Origin: Allium sativum
Taxonomy: Eukaryota; Streptophyta; Magnoliopsida; Asparagales; Amaryllidaceae
Direction: 5' to 3'
Assembly: GCA_030737875.1 (NCBI GenBank)
Contig: CM060915.1
Coordinates: 361,581,863-361,645,862, forward strand
Length of the DNA stretch: 64,000 nt
A model generated the notes under the pieces. It made no database searches and was not told the origin of the DNA. It saw nothing but the letters and a program-made list of their open reading frames with translations. Position 1 is the stretch's first letter; every line of letters begins with the position of its first letter. Positions 8,669-21,810 of this stretch are shown here, piece after piece. Both the position numbers and the translations under genes were made by a program.

Positions 8669-11600
8669 TGTAATGACCCGCATTTTTAGAGATATATAAT
8701 TAATTTATTTAATTATATAATTGGTGATTTAGAGAAGTTAATGATCGTTTAATTAAATAATATTGAATATTTAATTAATAATTATAATATAATAATATAT
8801 TATGATGTCGAAATAGTCGGAAATAGTGAAATTCACAATATCATGTGAATTGAATAGCATACGAGATTTTGTGGAGTTTCGATTCGAAATATAATAACGA
8901 TTATATTGAATCGACGACAGTTGAACGTATAGTTTATAATATATTTATAAACGAGCTCAAAATGACGCTGCAGTTCGATATTTGGCGATTCGAACTTCAA
9001 CTGAATGTACAGGATTCGTTTTAAGCCGGATTTCGGTGAAACAAGAAACGTGTGGAGCTGGTGGAGTATATCTTTCTAGTGGAAGAGAAAAATCGGGATT
9101 TCGTCGGATAGATTTTGATGTACGTCCAAATCAAATTTCAGAAAAGTCGCTGTAGAATTCCTTTATATTTTGCGACGCTTTATATACGTTATAAATAGAT
9201 TTTCAGTATAAACTGAATATCGAGATAATCTGGGATCTGAAATATAAAGCTGTAAATTTTGATATGATATCCTTGAGCTGTACGACATCGTATGTGGATA
9301 TATACGATAATATAAATTTATTTATATTTAATTTAATTTTATTTAAATATATTTATATATTTAAATGGGTCATCCAGAGCTTTAAAAATAGCCGGTTTTG
9401 CAAACGAAGTCGGAATTCGACGAAACTAATTTTGTTGGATCCACAATGTCAAATAATTATTAGATTTCCAGTTTCGTGATTTTTAGAGTCACTGTGTGGC
9501 CGTACGGATTTTTAGAGTGAAAAACAGTCAGTATTTTGACGGTTAAAAATACGCTGTGTGAGCAAACGGAGTCGGAATTCGACGAAACCAATTTCGTTGG
9601 GACCGTAATGTCAAACTGCATTTGCATGTCCAGTTTCGTGATTTTTGGGTATCGCATGTGATCACACGAATTTCTAGAAGGCAAAAATGAATATAAAATG
9701 AATATTAAAAACTAAAATATCTAGATATTTGTTGCCTATAAATACCACTTTAACCCCATCTCCTTAGAAACCTAATCCACTTTCTCTGTAAACTCAAAAA
9801 TCGCGCCGCCACCAAAGGTTTCACAGGAAACCAATTTTTGATCTTCATAAATCAATAGGAAATGAAATAAATTCCTAAAAATCCTAAAATAAGTATTTTT
9901 GGATCCCTCAAGTTATTTGCTTCGCTCCTGTACCCTTTTCCCTACATACGACGTCATCTGGGTCGGTTCCATTTTGCAAACAGTGAACCTAGGGTTAGTT
10001 ATTTTGGGAAGTTGAGTTCATTTTAGGAAATTTCGAGGTGAGATTTGGGGTTAGCGAGGTGTAAAGCACTCGGTGGGGTTAATTGTGGAGAACTCAATCA
10101 CTTAAAGGGGTGTGGGTTTTACTGGGGTGGCGTGAGGATGTGAAAACATTGAACGAGGAAGGAGATGCGAGCTGTACGATGGTGGTATGAGATGAGAGAG
10201 ATTTTTGAGGAGAGTTCTATGGTGGTGGCCTCATTGAACTCGGTGAAGCAAAGGAGGAGGAATGGGGGGCCTGAAACGGTGCTGCTTGGTTGAAGACACA
10301 CCGAACTGTAAATCGAAGAAGGGTGATTTGCTGTTGCTAAAACATGGATGAGTCGGGGAGGAACTAACGCAGAAAAAGAAGAGGGTCAAGCCCGATACTG
10401 TTTGAATTGAGGGAGTTGTGAAATGGGTTTGAACGAATAGTGAATAAGGGGTTGAATACAATACAGTGCAAGGATACGGTACATGGGATGTGTTAGTGGA
10501 GAATGAAGAGGAAGTAGGGAGGTATCAGCAGGTACTTGAGAGTGGGGTACATGAAATTTGAAGGAGTCCATGTGAGTAAATGGATTAAGGGGAAGTTGAT
10601 TTCGGGTAGGCTGTTGAGGGGGTACTGTTTGGAAAACAGGTCCTGTACTCATATTGAAGAAGAAGGGATACAGCCGATTAACAAAGAGAGTAGGGAATAA
10701 TATAGCTAACTGGATAATGTGGTTGGTGTTCTAGTATTGTATGTGATTGTTTTGGGAAAAGTGAAGACCCGCTGAAAATGTTATTTGGGAATTCTCGAAA
10801 GATGGTGGGAGTACGAGTACAGGGAGTGGAAATCATATGAGAGGAGGAAGAACTATGGTGACTGTATGGATATTGGGCCGGTTTCTTGAAAAGAACTTCG
10901 AACGGCAAGATCCGTCGGGATCGTATGGACGGTGGCTACACCACGGAACTGGCTGAGAGTGAATCCGAGCTCATTACAATTTATGGCGAAATAAATTGTC
11001 CGTCGCAGTCAAAATAACGCAAACCGTTATTTAACGGCTAACGCGCCAATGTGAGTAAAACTCACCAACTCTGAACAGTTTATATTTTCATGTTGTATTT
11101 TTAGAACTGATAGATATTGACTGATTGACTGTGTGTTGACCGTTTGATTGAACTGCTAGTCAGTTAGTTGAATTTCTATATTGATTCTGTTTATCAGAAT
11201 ATATCATATGGAACTGCAAGTGATGTAAATTTTATTGTGTAACATCTGTGGATGCAGGAGAACAGGTTGGAGGAATCCGACTGGATTCCTCAATAGTTAT
11301 TTTATTGTTTTTCATATATTTTGATATATGATGTGAATTATAACCTGTTGTTGATTGTGTGTGTATGGACGAGATTAGACATCGTGATTTGATATGATTG
11401 AATACCATAACATACCGGAATGTAGATAAGGAGATTTTTCAAAGTGATATTGAAAAATAGAATATTTATAAAGTGGAATATTTATAAATAAGGAATATTT
11501 ATAAATTGGGATATTTATAAATAGGAGATATTTTAAAAAAGGAAATAATTTCAAACCATTTAATTTTTGAATGGAAAGGCCTGTGTGGCGAGTTTGGGGA

Positions 11601-13867
11601 TTTTCCCGATGCTCCCGATACAAAGGAGGTTATGGCGAATTTTTCAGGGAATTTAAGGAGTTAGAATATTTCAAGAATAAATTTGAAAAGGGATTATTTG
11701 TAAACCATTTACAAACAGAATTGAAAAGGAAACGTTATAAAAAGGAAATCATTTTTAAAGTGTAGAACCGTTATTTAAAAGTAAATCTTTTCAAATGAAT
11801 AAAACGTTGTTAAAAAGGAGAAATCGAATATGGTATTCGAAAGTTAGTTAATCGAATATGTTATTCGAACGGGGTTAGTCAAGTCGAGTTAGTCAAATAG
11901 AGTTAAACAGTTGAGTTAACCAGTTAGAGTTAAACAGTTAGAGTTAACCAGTTGAGTTAACCAGTTAGAGTTAAATAGTTAGAGTTAAACAGTTAGAGTT
12001 AAAACAAACATAGTTATTCAGGATGAGTCGCCATTTAGCACGACTGCTAGCGTAATTCGCAGGGCTGTAAATAGCCTACGGCGGTCGGATGTTTCCTGAG
12101 GGAATCAGGCGTAACCATTGTGATCGCTGCGATCTAGAGTTGAGCGAATGGAGTTAAAGAATATAAAGTTAAGCAAAATTAGAATCTGACTAGAGATTAA
12201 TAAGTTGAATGATTTCCTGGGTATCGATCTGATGTTGGTTTCGGCCTTCGGGGTTTATACTTAGGAAGTTGTTCTCTTGTTAGTTTATAGTTAGAGTCTG
12301 ATAGTTGTGGAAGGATAGTGATACGTAAATAAACAATGGAAATGTTTTCCAACGTTGATAACAAATATTTTCTAAATATAGAAAATAAGGAAATATGTAT
12401 AGATATACATGATGATTGATCGATTGACATTCCATTTGGAATTTAGATCGTTGTTTGTACACGGACATGTTTTCATTTGATAGTTAAATCACAGACTATC
12501 GAAGTTTTGACCATTTTAACGTTGTTAATATGGAGAGACCGGTTGGATTATTATCAATAGAACCACTCTGTATTGGCATAAGCGTTGCGAATCATATATG
12601 CCAAAGATAATTGAAGACGGAGTAAAATGCAAGGGCTATCCTGTTTACAGAATAGTGCCTTCGGTTTGTCCAGTCCCAGGACAACTTGTATGGACGAAGG
12701 TATGACAGAGTATATCCAATAGATCGCGTAAGTTGATCTGTTCAAACGTATTCATGTTTGGTGGCGGAAGAATTCGTTTCTCTTAGCTGTATACCCGTGT
12801 TATTTTTGGATAAGTCAATTTGTGATTTGGAGGGTATGACGATGTGACATTTCTAAGTGAATGAAGATGTGGTATGTGAAAATATAAGCGTAGCTTCTAG
12901 CCTCACATCCGGTAAATGACAGAAATCGGGCAGGCAGCATGGCTAAGTCGGTCGCACCGAAGTAGGGTGTATAATCACCTATCTAGAGAATATTCATTTG
13001 TTTCTTAAATCTATCAATGCTGTCCCTTATATATACGGGAACGGTTGCTGATCCCAACCGTTGGTGATATACATTCGATACACTCAAGCGAAATGAGTGG
13101 TCGGTCATGTGTGGCTGAGTTGCAAGATGTTCTTGTTGAACTCCAGTGTATCGTTCCTAGAGTACACTGATCGGAAGGTGGTTCCATACCTTGTCATAGT
13201 TGGGAATCCAATCATCCAATACGAGCTTGCGATTTTGATTGTATACTATATATGTAGTAACGTGAGATGCAAGCGTTTCTGCTAGATTGATATTTATGTG
13301 TACTTAGACATTATTATAATATCAGAATGATATTGCTTTGAAAAGTTATTTGGAATCTCATAAGGGAAAAACCCGTTCCGTATTCACGGCGTGGTCTTAT
13401 GAGATATCATATACCTGTTTAAATGATTTGAGTTTATTCACACCAGTCCCATGACTGACCCGGAGTTTACTTTGTTGTTTTCCCTAAACTCTTGGGTGCC
13501 TAAATTTGTACGGGCAGTCAAGTAGTCGAGATTTGCAGATACATTGAAGAGCTGGAGCAGGAGGCTTCAGAATCATATAGCTATAGTTTATTTCCGCTGT
13601 GTTGTAAGTGTTGTACTCTGATAAGTGCTATTGTATACATAACTGTTATATTTCAAAGTTATGCTATATATTATATGTTATTCATTCCGCTGTGAGGTTC
13701 GTGTTACTCTGATGTTGTGTTCTTCTTCTTCTTCTATTCTATGTTTCTATCTTATCTATTCTCACCCTCTAATTTCTTTCAATAATTACCAGGATTTTTC
13801 GATGTTTTGGTTATCGACGTCGAGCTTACGTCGATAACCAAAGTCGCCGAAAATCCGGGTCGTTACA
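8669..13867 (+). repeat. 3' LTR of element A
   Basis: The 5199-bp copy of the 5' LTR matches it by eye at about 98-99 percent, with TATA box 9737-9744, GTGAG hairpin 11051-11065 and GATGCAG 11251-11257. The 9-bp hairpin, tandem repeats, GC-rich module (about 12019-12137) and terminal hairpin 13806-13842 all sit at the same offsets. It ends GGGTCGTTACA, followed by GATAG. Differences from the 5' copy are scattered substitutions plus a small CTT-repeat length change near 13725. Confidence 0.93.
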
Positions 13868-13872
13868 GATAG
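13868..13872 (+). repeat. Target-site duplication of element A (right), GATAG
   Basis: GATAG is identical to 2056-2060. LTR E resumes directly after it. Confidence 0.95.
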
Positions 13873-16800
13873 GGTTCATGGAGCTGTAATGTTTTCGAAA
13901 TCCATGTGTATTAAATGAAAAGGAGGGTAGCGGGAAGACATGAGGAAGCTGGTGAAGCACGTTTGCATCTATACTAGAATGGGGATGTGAGCAGTTCTCG
14001 GAAGCAAGAAAAAAAATTATTGTTTTGTAGTTATCGAAAGAACGGGATGGAGGAAAGTTGCATACGCTTTGTTCGGGAAGAAGAGGAAAAAGTTGGAGTA
14101 GGGAGGATAGTGAACAGTGAAACGGGTATGCGCCTAATTCAGTTTATAACAGGCCTAACAAAATTATGATTTTATTAACGCCAGTTAAACTTAAGTTGTA
14201 AATATATGTATGTTAAGTTATTAACAGCACCGACTGCCTAGCCCTTGCCAAACTGAAGTTTTAAAACTAACAGGACCTTACACATTCATTTTACAATGTC
14301 TAATGGAAATATTTTTGTGCCTAATCACTAAGTGCTGATTTTATATAATATACAAATTTTAATGGACGTAAGTAAAGTGTTAGGATATTATTGAGTAATA
14401 CATGACCTGCAAATGTTGACTCCATATATAAAGGTGCCCACCATAATTATAAATAGTAGTATATTAGTATTCAGTTGATGTGCAAGGTTTTCAAAATGCC
14501 TAATTTAATCCCATTTACATCTAAGTAGACGTATTTAATTATTTATACAACATGGCCATTTATGACGTTCGAAACTACCTGAGGATATTTTAAAAACGTG
14601 GCCAGTTCCTTTTACATGGTGCATAACTATTTTAACGGGGCGGATTTATATATGCCTTACTGAGTTTAACTAGTGATTTTGTGGTCTTTAATTTTAAACG
14701 CAAACTTAGTTAACAATTTAAGATCTAATTAGGTAATAATTAATTTTAATTTAAACCGTATTAAATTTATAACTGTGTCATACGTACACAAACTCAGAAC
14801 AACCAAGCAGCTTTGGACCCATCTCAACGGATGCAAGATTTCGAATTAGAACGGACGGAGTAGAGCGCAGCAGAAAGCTTGTAAAACGAAATGTTTTGAC
14901 AACGAATGGAACCAAGGTGAGTTCAACTCACTCAGTTTATCCCATATATACTTTTATAAGTCGGGTTTTATTTTATATGTATTATTTTCTAATGGTTGAT
15001 GATTTGATGACTGTGTGCATGAATGCTGAATATTTTTACCTATTCATTGATTAAATTAAACATTTGTTTAATTTAATTGAATTAAATCGTTATTTAATGA
15101 TCAGATTCCAAATGAGGTAACTTACCTTGTTGTTACAAAAATACAAACATATTAAATAAATAATTTGATGCTTGAATGGACATTATAAATTGTTTGTTGA
15201 CTATTATTGGTTAAACTGTTTGTTGAGGTAACCCATTGTGATGCAGGGAAGGACAGGTTGGAGGGATCCAACCGGATTCCTCAAATATATTGTTTATATT
15301 ATATATTATGAATTATTTTTACCGGTATTATTGAATGATTGGGTTACTGTTGATCGTTGAATTTAAATTCAACATTTGTTTTGTTATTAACCAATGGATG
15401 GTATTGGTTGAGTAGTGGGAAACGGTTAGCCTTAAATGAATCATTTTATGAACATTGACTTACAGTCAGGTAAATCGATGGAAGTAAGGTTATAAGAATT
15501 TATTTTATAACCAAAGACGGATTTTGAAATCTATTTTACATAGATTACTTGAATAAGGGTTTGTTAAAGGAAATAAATAATTATTTTTATCTTGGAATTA
15601 TAAATTGAGCATGTAAAGCAAACCCTTTTATTAATGAGTTCTATAGGCAATAAGCAGAAAGTAACCAAATGGTTAAGGATTGAATTAATTGTTTCAAATA
15701 ATAATTTATGACGTTTATTTCATTTAATTAGATTGTTAAAGAAATTAAAGATCATTATTTAAAGGGATTAAAAGAGAGGACTAATAGAATTAATTAATAG
15801 ATTTACCTTGTTTTGAGTTAAGTAGTCAAATGGTTTAGACGAAGATAGATTATTAAATATAATTATTCGAATCATTAATGATTTTTAAAATCGATCATTA
15901 TTTTAATTATCTGGAAAGGAAGATTAACTATCAATATTGGAGTAAACAAACTGATTTCTAAAGATGTTGTAATTGATTATTATTTCAATAATAATAAAAG
16001 TGATAGGTCTTGAAATTCTTTAAATAGAAGTTTATGAAGTTGAAAGCCTTATGTATAGTTGAATGGAATTGTCAAGGAATTTATAAGAACTCTTATTAAG
16101 AATTCTATTGGTTGGATTTGTATAAAATCCAAATTGGAACATTATTAAGGCAGGTTTTTAAATGGATTAATGTGTTAAAGGATTTTTAGCGTCGAAACCA
16201 TTTCAAAAAGGGATTTGTAATCTGAAGAAAGTTAAAAGGAGTTTTAAAGCCTACAGATGAGGAAATGGAAATGCTTTCGAATTGTGAAAGCGTGATTTTT
16301 GAATCAGAAAAGAGTTTCCAAAAGAGAATAAATGAAGTCAAAACCCATGTTTAAAAATCGTGTGGTAGATTGAAGGGTTGGGATATTTAGTGGAATGAGA
16401 TTTCGTTGATAAACTTCTATCTATTCCGAAGATAAGGATGTTGTCGTCTCAAGGTCTGAGAGGTAAATAAAATACCCCAACTTGTAACGACTTCATGATT
16501 ATCTAAGGATGATATTAGTTTAGAAATGAGGAAAGTGAAAGGTGTTAACATTAATGGTTCATTATAAATTATAAGCTATAACTCAAAGAGTATAAGTTGA
16601 ATAAACTGGTTTAGAAATAAGAAGTGGAAAGGCGGTAATCCAATTGTGGGAAGATTTAGAAATTTTAAATGGACAAGTGTTTAACCAATGAGGCCAAATG
16701 ATGTTTTATATTGAACCAATAAATCCACTGTATTTTCTATGGATGATGGATGTTTATTTTGATAGTTAAATCACCGACTATAAAAATCTGGCCAAATCGA

Positions 16801-18313
16801 TTGTTGGTACGGAAAGACCGGGATCGAATTTATATTAGAAAACCATTCCGACCAGAAATACGTAAACGTTGAAGATGTGCAGAAGGTGATCGAGATGGAG
16901 CAATTGAAGACCGTGGATCTTCATAAGCGGAAGGATTGCTGTCGAACTTCTCTGACTTACAACCAGAGGTTTTCTGACGTGATTCAGTCGTGGTTGAGAT
17001 TTTGCGGGTTGCAAGGGCTACTCACTACTGATCCCTTGGATGTGGTAGGAGGGTACCTTCGGTTCATCCTGTTCCTGGATGACTTGTATGGACGAATTTC
17101 TGACAGAGTATTTCCTTGAGAACCATGTACGTTGATTTTTACAAATATACTGAGTTGGTGGCATAGAGGGGCACTTCTTTTAAACCCAGAGTATATTTGT
17201 GGACGTCAATTAGTGATTTGACGGATCTGACAATGTGGCATTCAAAGTAAATGATGGCCAGATGGTCAAAAGTCAATTTTAACCCCAAGCCTCATCAACC
17301 GGGAAATGACAGAAATCGGGCAGCAGCATGGCTATGTGGGTCGCTCCTATTAGGGTGTATAATCACCTTTCTAGAGAAAATCTATTTGCTTCTGAAATCT
17401 GTTTCGATGCTGTCCCTTTTCGGGAAACGGTGGGTCGCACCCAACCGTTGGTGATATACATTCGATACACTCAAGCGAAATGAGTGGTCGGTCATGTGAG
17501 GGCCGGGTTGCAAGATGTTCCTGTTGAACCCAATGTATTCGTCTCTAGAGAAACACTATTGGCAGGTGGTCCCATACCTTGTCATAGTCGGAATCCAATT
17601 TCCAATAAGCGCCTATGGTTTTGATTGTATACTATATATGTGGAGCATGAGATGCAAGCGTTTCACTAGATTGATATTTACTTGTAATTAGACATTATTA
17701 TAATATTAGACAAGATATTGGTTTCAAAAATGTTTTAGGTTATCGTAAGGTAAAAACCGTCCATGTTTATATGTGTATTTAGTCTTACGATTACCCTTTG
17801 TTTTCGAAAGGATTTTAACTTTAAAATCAAGTTGTGTGATACCTTAATACTGTGCGAGTTTATCTCACTCTGGTTCACCAGACTGACCTGGTGTTTTGTA
17901 AATGCTCGGGTTAGCTCGGGGTGTACATGTTCAGGTTATCAGATGCTGCGAAGTCCAGAGACGAGCTGGAGGTGTCCAGGCATATAATATTACATAGTTA
18001 CTATTCCGCTATGTGTTGTGTATATGGCAGATTACTATAACTGCCCAGTGATGTTGATGTACTCTGATATGGTAAGTTTATTTAAAGCTCCTAATAAAGT
18101 TATTTTTGTATTACATTTTGTTCCGCTGCGATGTGAGACTCTGTGGTGTGTTGGTTCTTCTTCTTCTTCTATTCTAATATTTCTTTCTTTCTTATCTCAC
18201 CCTCTAAATTCTTTCTAATAACGTCCAGTGTTTTCGGTGATGGAAGGTCGGCATGAGTTACAGTAAAGGTATTTATGTCGATTTTCGGGGCCGAAAATCC
18301 TCTGGTCATTACA
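13873..18313 (+). mobile_element. LTR E, 3' portion (C-related family)
   Basis: This continues LTR E. It carries GTGAG-TTCAA-CTCAC at 14917-14931, preceded by AAG as in a good splice donor. GATGCAG is at 15240-15246, and GAGGGATCC-AACC-GGATTCCTC at 15261-15282. Further on are the 'aaggtctgagaggtaa' block near 16452 and the 'ctggatgacttgtatggacg' block near 17075, both shared with C. The terminal hairpin GATTTTCGG-GG-CCGAAAATC is at 18280-18299, and the end GGTCATTACA is at 18313. No PBS follows, so E is probably a solo LTR or lost its internal part. The stretch 14170-14800 is AT-rich and has nothing recognisable. The 80-residue ORF at 16877 overlaps conserved U5 blocks and is stop-interrupted in C. 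Confidence 0.75.
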
Positions 18314-18327
18314 TACGGGGTGTTACA
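18314..18327 (+). repeat. Probable 3' terminus of LTR F after E insertion
   Basis: TACGGGGTGTTACA repeats the TACGGGG of 1222-1228 and ends with the canonical ...TTACA of an LTR. D1 ends similarly (TTACGGGTTTTTACA). It is best read as a TSD plus the last bases of F, but this is a short match. Confidence 0.5.
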
Positions 18328-18846
18328 AGTTTTTTATTATGTTTTAGCACCTTCATGTTTGCAATGATTCAGTGGAATGTGTAATATAGTTCCCACTTTA
18401 CCTTGCATAATTAAGTTAGACTCGTAAGCATCCAATATTCACACACACACACACACACACAATAAGATCCTTTATATGTAGTATGAAATTATTCATTTTA
18501 AGATGTTATTTTGTACCAATCATTAATTATATGTGTATAGATCACAAAAAATTGTACATGCAAGAGAAAAATATACTACATTATACAATGGTTTTATATG
18601 ATTGTTATTGTCTAATTTGAAGGTAGTAACATGTTCCCAATTTTTGGTCTTTTGGCTATTGCATCAGTAAAGAATGATAATAGATGATTTGTTATTTTTC
18701 ATGTTAATACAATGGAAATGCTATTATTACAATGTTTTCTTATGTAATGAAAGTATATAGTATTCGAAATTTTATCATATTTTAAAGTAAGATACTCAGC
18801 CTTTGATAAACAAATTTTTGTATTTATTAATTATATAGGAAAATGA
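18328..18846 (+). other. AT-rich spacer with a (CA)n microsatellite
   Basis: There is no ORF, LTR motif or RNA gene that I can recognise here. A run of about 11 CA dinucleotides lies at 18440-18461. The rest is AT-rich single-copy-looking DNA, the pre-insertion target of D1 and the F/E cluster. Confidence 0.6.
18440..18461. repeat. (CA)11 microsatellite
   Basis: This is a perfect dinucleotide run between TCCAATATT and ATAAGATCC. Confidence 0.95.
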
Positions 18847-19770
18847 TGTAACAACCCGAAAATCTGGGCCAGTTTAAAATTTTTATTTTGGCAATTTTAG
18901 CGAATTTTGATTATTTAAAATGAATTATTTTAAATAATATCGACGAGAAATTTATTTTGAATGGAATTCGAACATATATATTATATAGTTCGTCGTTAGA
19001 ATATAAATATTTATTTATATTTATAAATAGAATTGAAAAAGGCGCGGTAGTTCGATAATTCGATTTCAAACTTCAATTGAATGTACTGGGTGCAAAACAA
19101 CTCGGATTTTAGTGAAACCAAAAATCATAGGATCTATTTGATAATATCTTTCCAACGAATCTGAAAAATTGAAATTTCATAGCGGGAACCAAAAGATATG
19201 TCCAGTTGAAAATTCTGAATAGTCGCCATGGAATTCAGGCCCTTAAAAATGGACATTTTGCAAACGACCTCGGATTTCGACGAAACCACTTTTGTTGGGT
19301 CCGTGATGTCAAATTATTGCTAGGTTTCAAATTTAATAATTTTTTGAATCAATATGTGAGTGTGGCAAAGGAAAACGCGTTTGACCAGTTTCAATTGATT
19401 TTAATCGACTGGAAAATGGCCATTTTTCCAACGGTCTCAGAATTCGACGAAACTAGTTTTATTAGGACCGTATCGTCAATACGAAGCTAGAAAATATTTT
19501 TCAGCAATTTATAGAGTTAGTATGCGACCCCATAAATTGAAATGCGCGTTCAAATTCAATGTATAGAGTTATATGTTGATTTTAACGGAAACAGATCGAA
19601 ACGATCGAATCAGCCTATGATACATATCCCATTGTGTTCGGAATGGGGGTAATTAGCTATGGACGACAGGCGGTGGGTCCCGTTTCGAGTCCGAAATTTT
19701 AAGTTACTTTTGGTGGAAAATAAAACAATTAAAAATTAAAAATCTCTCTCCTCCACATTAAATCCCTCTG

Positions 19771-19797
19771 CCCCCCCCCCCCCCCCCCCGCCCCCCC
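19771..19797 (+). repeat. Poly-C tract in the leader of D1
   Basis: Nineteen C, one G, then seven C open a strongly pyrimidine-rich leader of about 450 bp. D2 has 12 C at the same place (43402-43413). The exact length is prone to sequencing error. Confidence 0.9.
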
Positions 19798-20585
19798 GTT
19801 CGATTCATTTCAAAAAAAAACGTCGTTCCTCGCTACCTCCCTCCACCCTCGTCGGACCGCCATCCGCCCACCTCCTCCTCCCCACGATCGCCAGCCCTCT
19901 CCGCCCTCCCATCCACCGCTGCAACTCCTTCTCCTTCCTCCCTACCTCCTCCGAGAGCCACACGCCCCAAACCCTAGACCTCGCGCCTAAGTACCCAAAC
20001 CGCTTCCACGCGTTAGCCTCTCCCCGTCGCCACCATCACTGCGCCCCCTCCTACTGCGATGACCCCCCTCCCCCACGCGTTAGCCTCTCCCCTCCTTCCA
20101 CTTAAACCACCGCAGCCCAATTTGATACCGCCAGCGCCCAAACCCCTTACTCCCAGGCCGACGCCACAGTCCACCAACCCCACCTCCGACGTGGATCCCT
20201 TTCGGCAGAGAAGAATCAAATTTGAAATTGAAATGTGAGTTTCTTGTTTACTTTTTTTTCTTCTTCTTCTCCATATGTTTTTATTTATGAAGGGATAAAG
20301 TTTTTAAAATAGAAAATGTGAATGTTAAAATAGAAAAGCTTTAATTTTTATTTTAAAAAGCTTTGATTTTTATTAAATATATAGCTAGGATTTTTATGAT
20401 TGCAAAGAAATGATTTTTACATGCATGAATAGCATTTTGAAGAAGCGATTTTTACATGAAAGATATTATCATAAAGATGAAATTTTTATTACGAACGATC
20501 ACTACATAAAGATGTGGTTTTTATCAGCATAAAAATATGATTTTTATATAATGTAGATATTAAAAATATCATTTTTATTCATGTA

Positions 20586-20780
20586 GAATAGTAAAAATTC
20601 GATTTTTATATATTGAACAGCAAAGTAAAAATTTGATTTTTATATATTGAATAGCGAAATAAAAATTCGATTTTTATATATTGAATAGCGAAATAAAAAT
20701 TTGATTTTTATATATTGAATAGCGTAGTAAAAATTCAATTTTTATATGAATAGCAAAGTAAAAATGTGATTTTTACATAT
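20586..20780 (+). repeat. 34-bp palindromic minisatellite (D1)
   Basis: About six units have period 34. Each contains TAAAAAT-TCG-ATTTTTA, a 7-bp inverted repeat, separated by 'tatattgaatagcgaa'. D2 carries a longer version at 44032-44365. Confidence 0.85.
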
Positions 20781-20868
20781 GTAGAGAATACGGGCAAAGA
20801 AAGTGACAAGAGGCAAGAACGACGAAGATTTCTACCTAAGAAGAGCCGTGGGATTGGATTAGCTATCT

Positions 20869-20943
20869 GTGAGAACTACTCACTCTTCAGTTTCTTTTTC
20901 TAGTTATATCTATACTAGGATGCAGACGGTGCTTAGTAGCACC
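20869..20943 (+). other. Leader structural module of D1
   Basis: GTGAG-AACTA-CTCAC (20869-20883), GATGCAG (20919-20925) and GGTGCT-TAGT-AGCACC (20928-20943) occur in the same order as in A, B, C and E. The last hairpin has a different sequence, and the first two elements are only 57 bp apart. Confidence 0.65.
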
Positions 20944-21810
20944 CGACACCCGTCATCCACAGACCACGGATGGCTTGTTTGTTTAATTGTTTGGTTGTAT
21001 AGTTGGTTAGATTATTTGGTTTGAATTGAATTGTTTGGTGAAATGAAATTGATTTGATTGATGTGTGAATGGCGTGGGCCTTCACTAGATCGGGGATAAG
21101 GCTAGGCCTTGTCCCGTTTCTAGTATCGTGCCGTTATGCCGCCGAAATTTTCTAAAAATAAGTTAGAAAAATAAAGATAACATTTTATTTAATAAATGAA
21201 CCGAATAGAATATTCATAGGTTGAATAAAATAGTTTGATCGTTAAAAATATAATTTTTAACCTGAATGTGAATAAATAAATATTCATTTACACACCGGAC
21301 GGTTTGTTTATGTACACCTATTTGAAGGACATTGATTGGGACGATAAATTTTACACATCGCCCAACTGCACAAATAAAAATCTGTGTTTGATTGCTTGAA
21401 ACCCCACACGGGTATTGGGATGATATTTGACGTACACTAATCCCGATTGTTTAGTTGTATGTCGATCGATTGATTGACAGACTGTTATAAGCGTCGAATA
21501 TTTATATTTGATGCTTATACAGTGTAGAATGCACTTTGGATGATGGTTGATTATTCATCGTTGTTGACATATACATGTGTTGTAGAAAATCCATATAATT
21601 AACATTATATGGTAATTGATTGGACCTCATTCCAGTTTAAAATAGAAATATTTGAAAAAAAAATATTTGAAATAGAATACTTGAAAATAGGAATATATGA
21701 AGTCGTATTGATTAGATTGACGCCATTTTGACGTGAACGATATTTATATCGATTTTATTCATTTTATAATGAATATCGAAAGTGATTTCAAAATCTGATA
21801 TTTTGAAAAG

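Larger units (their letters stand above)
2061..13867 (+). mobile_element. Element A: complete non-autonomous LTR retrotransposon (LARD-like)
   Basis: This is an 11.8-kb element with two 5.2-kb LTRs around a 1.4-kb internal domain. It starts TGTAATGACCC and ends GGGTCGTTACA, with GATAG duplicated on both sides. The PBS is at 7255-7267 and the polypurine tract at 8656-8668. No gag or pol reading frame is present in any frame, so replication would depend on proteins supplied by another element. By eye the two LTRs differ at roughly a dozen positions in the first kilobase, so it is a fairly recent insertion, older than B. It inserted into LTR E. The proportions, with LTRs nearly four times the internal length each, are extreme even for LARD-type elements. 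Confidence 0.93.

Noticed and set aside
16877..17119. 80-residue ORF in LTR E as a possible gene
   Set aside because: It covers conserved U5 hairpin blocks that are stop-interrupted in the C LTRs and in all other families.
20869..20925. A 57-bp intron in D1 between GTGAG and GATGCAG
   Set aside because: It is shorter than usual plant introns. If the GATGCAG is an acceptor in D, a more distant donor such as GTGAGT at 20235 would be needed.
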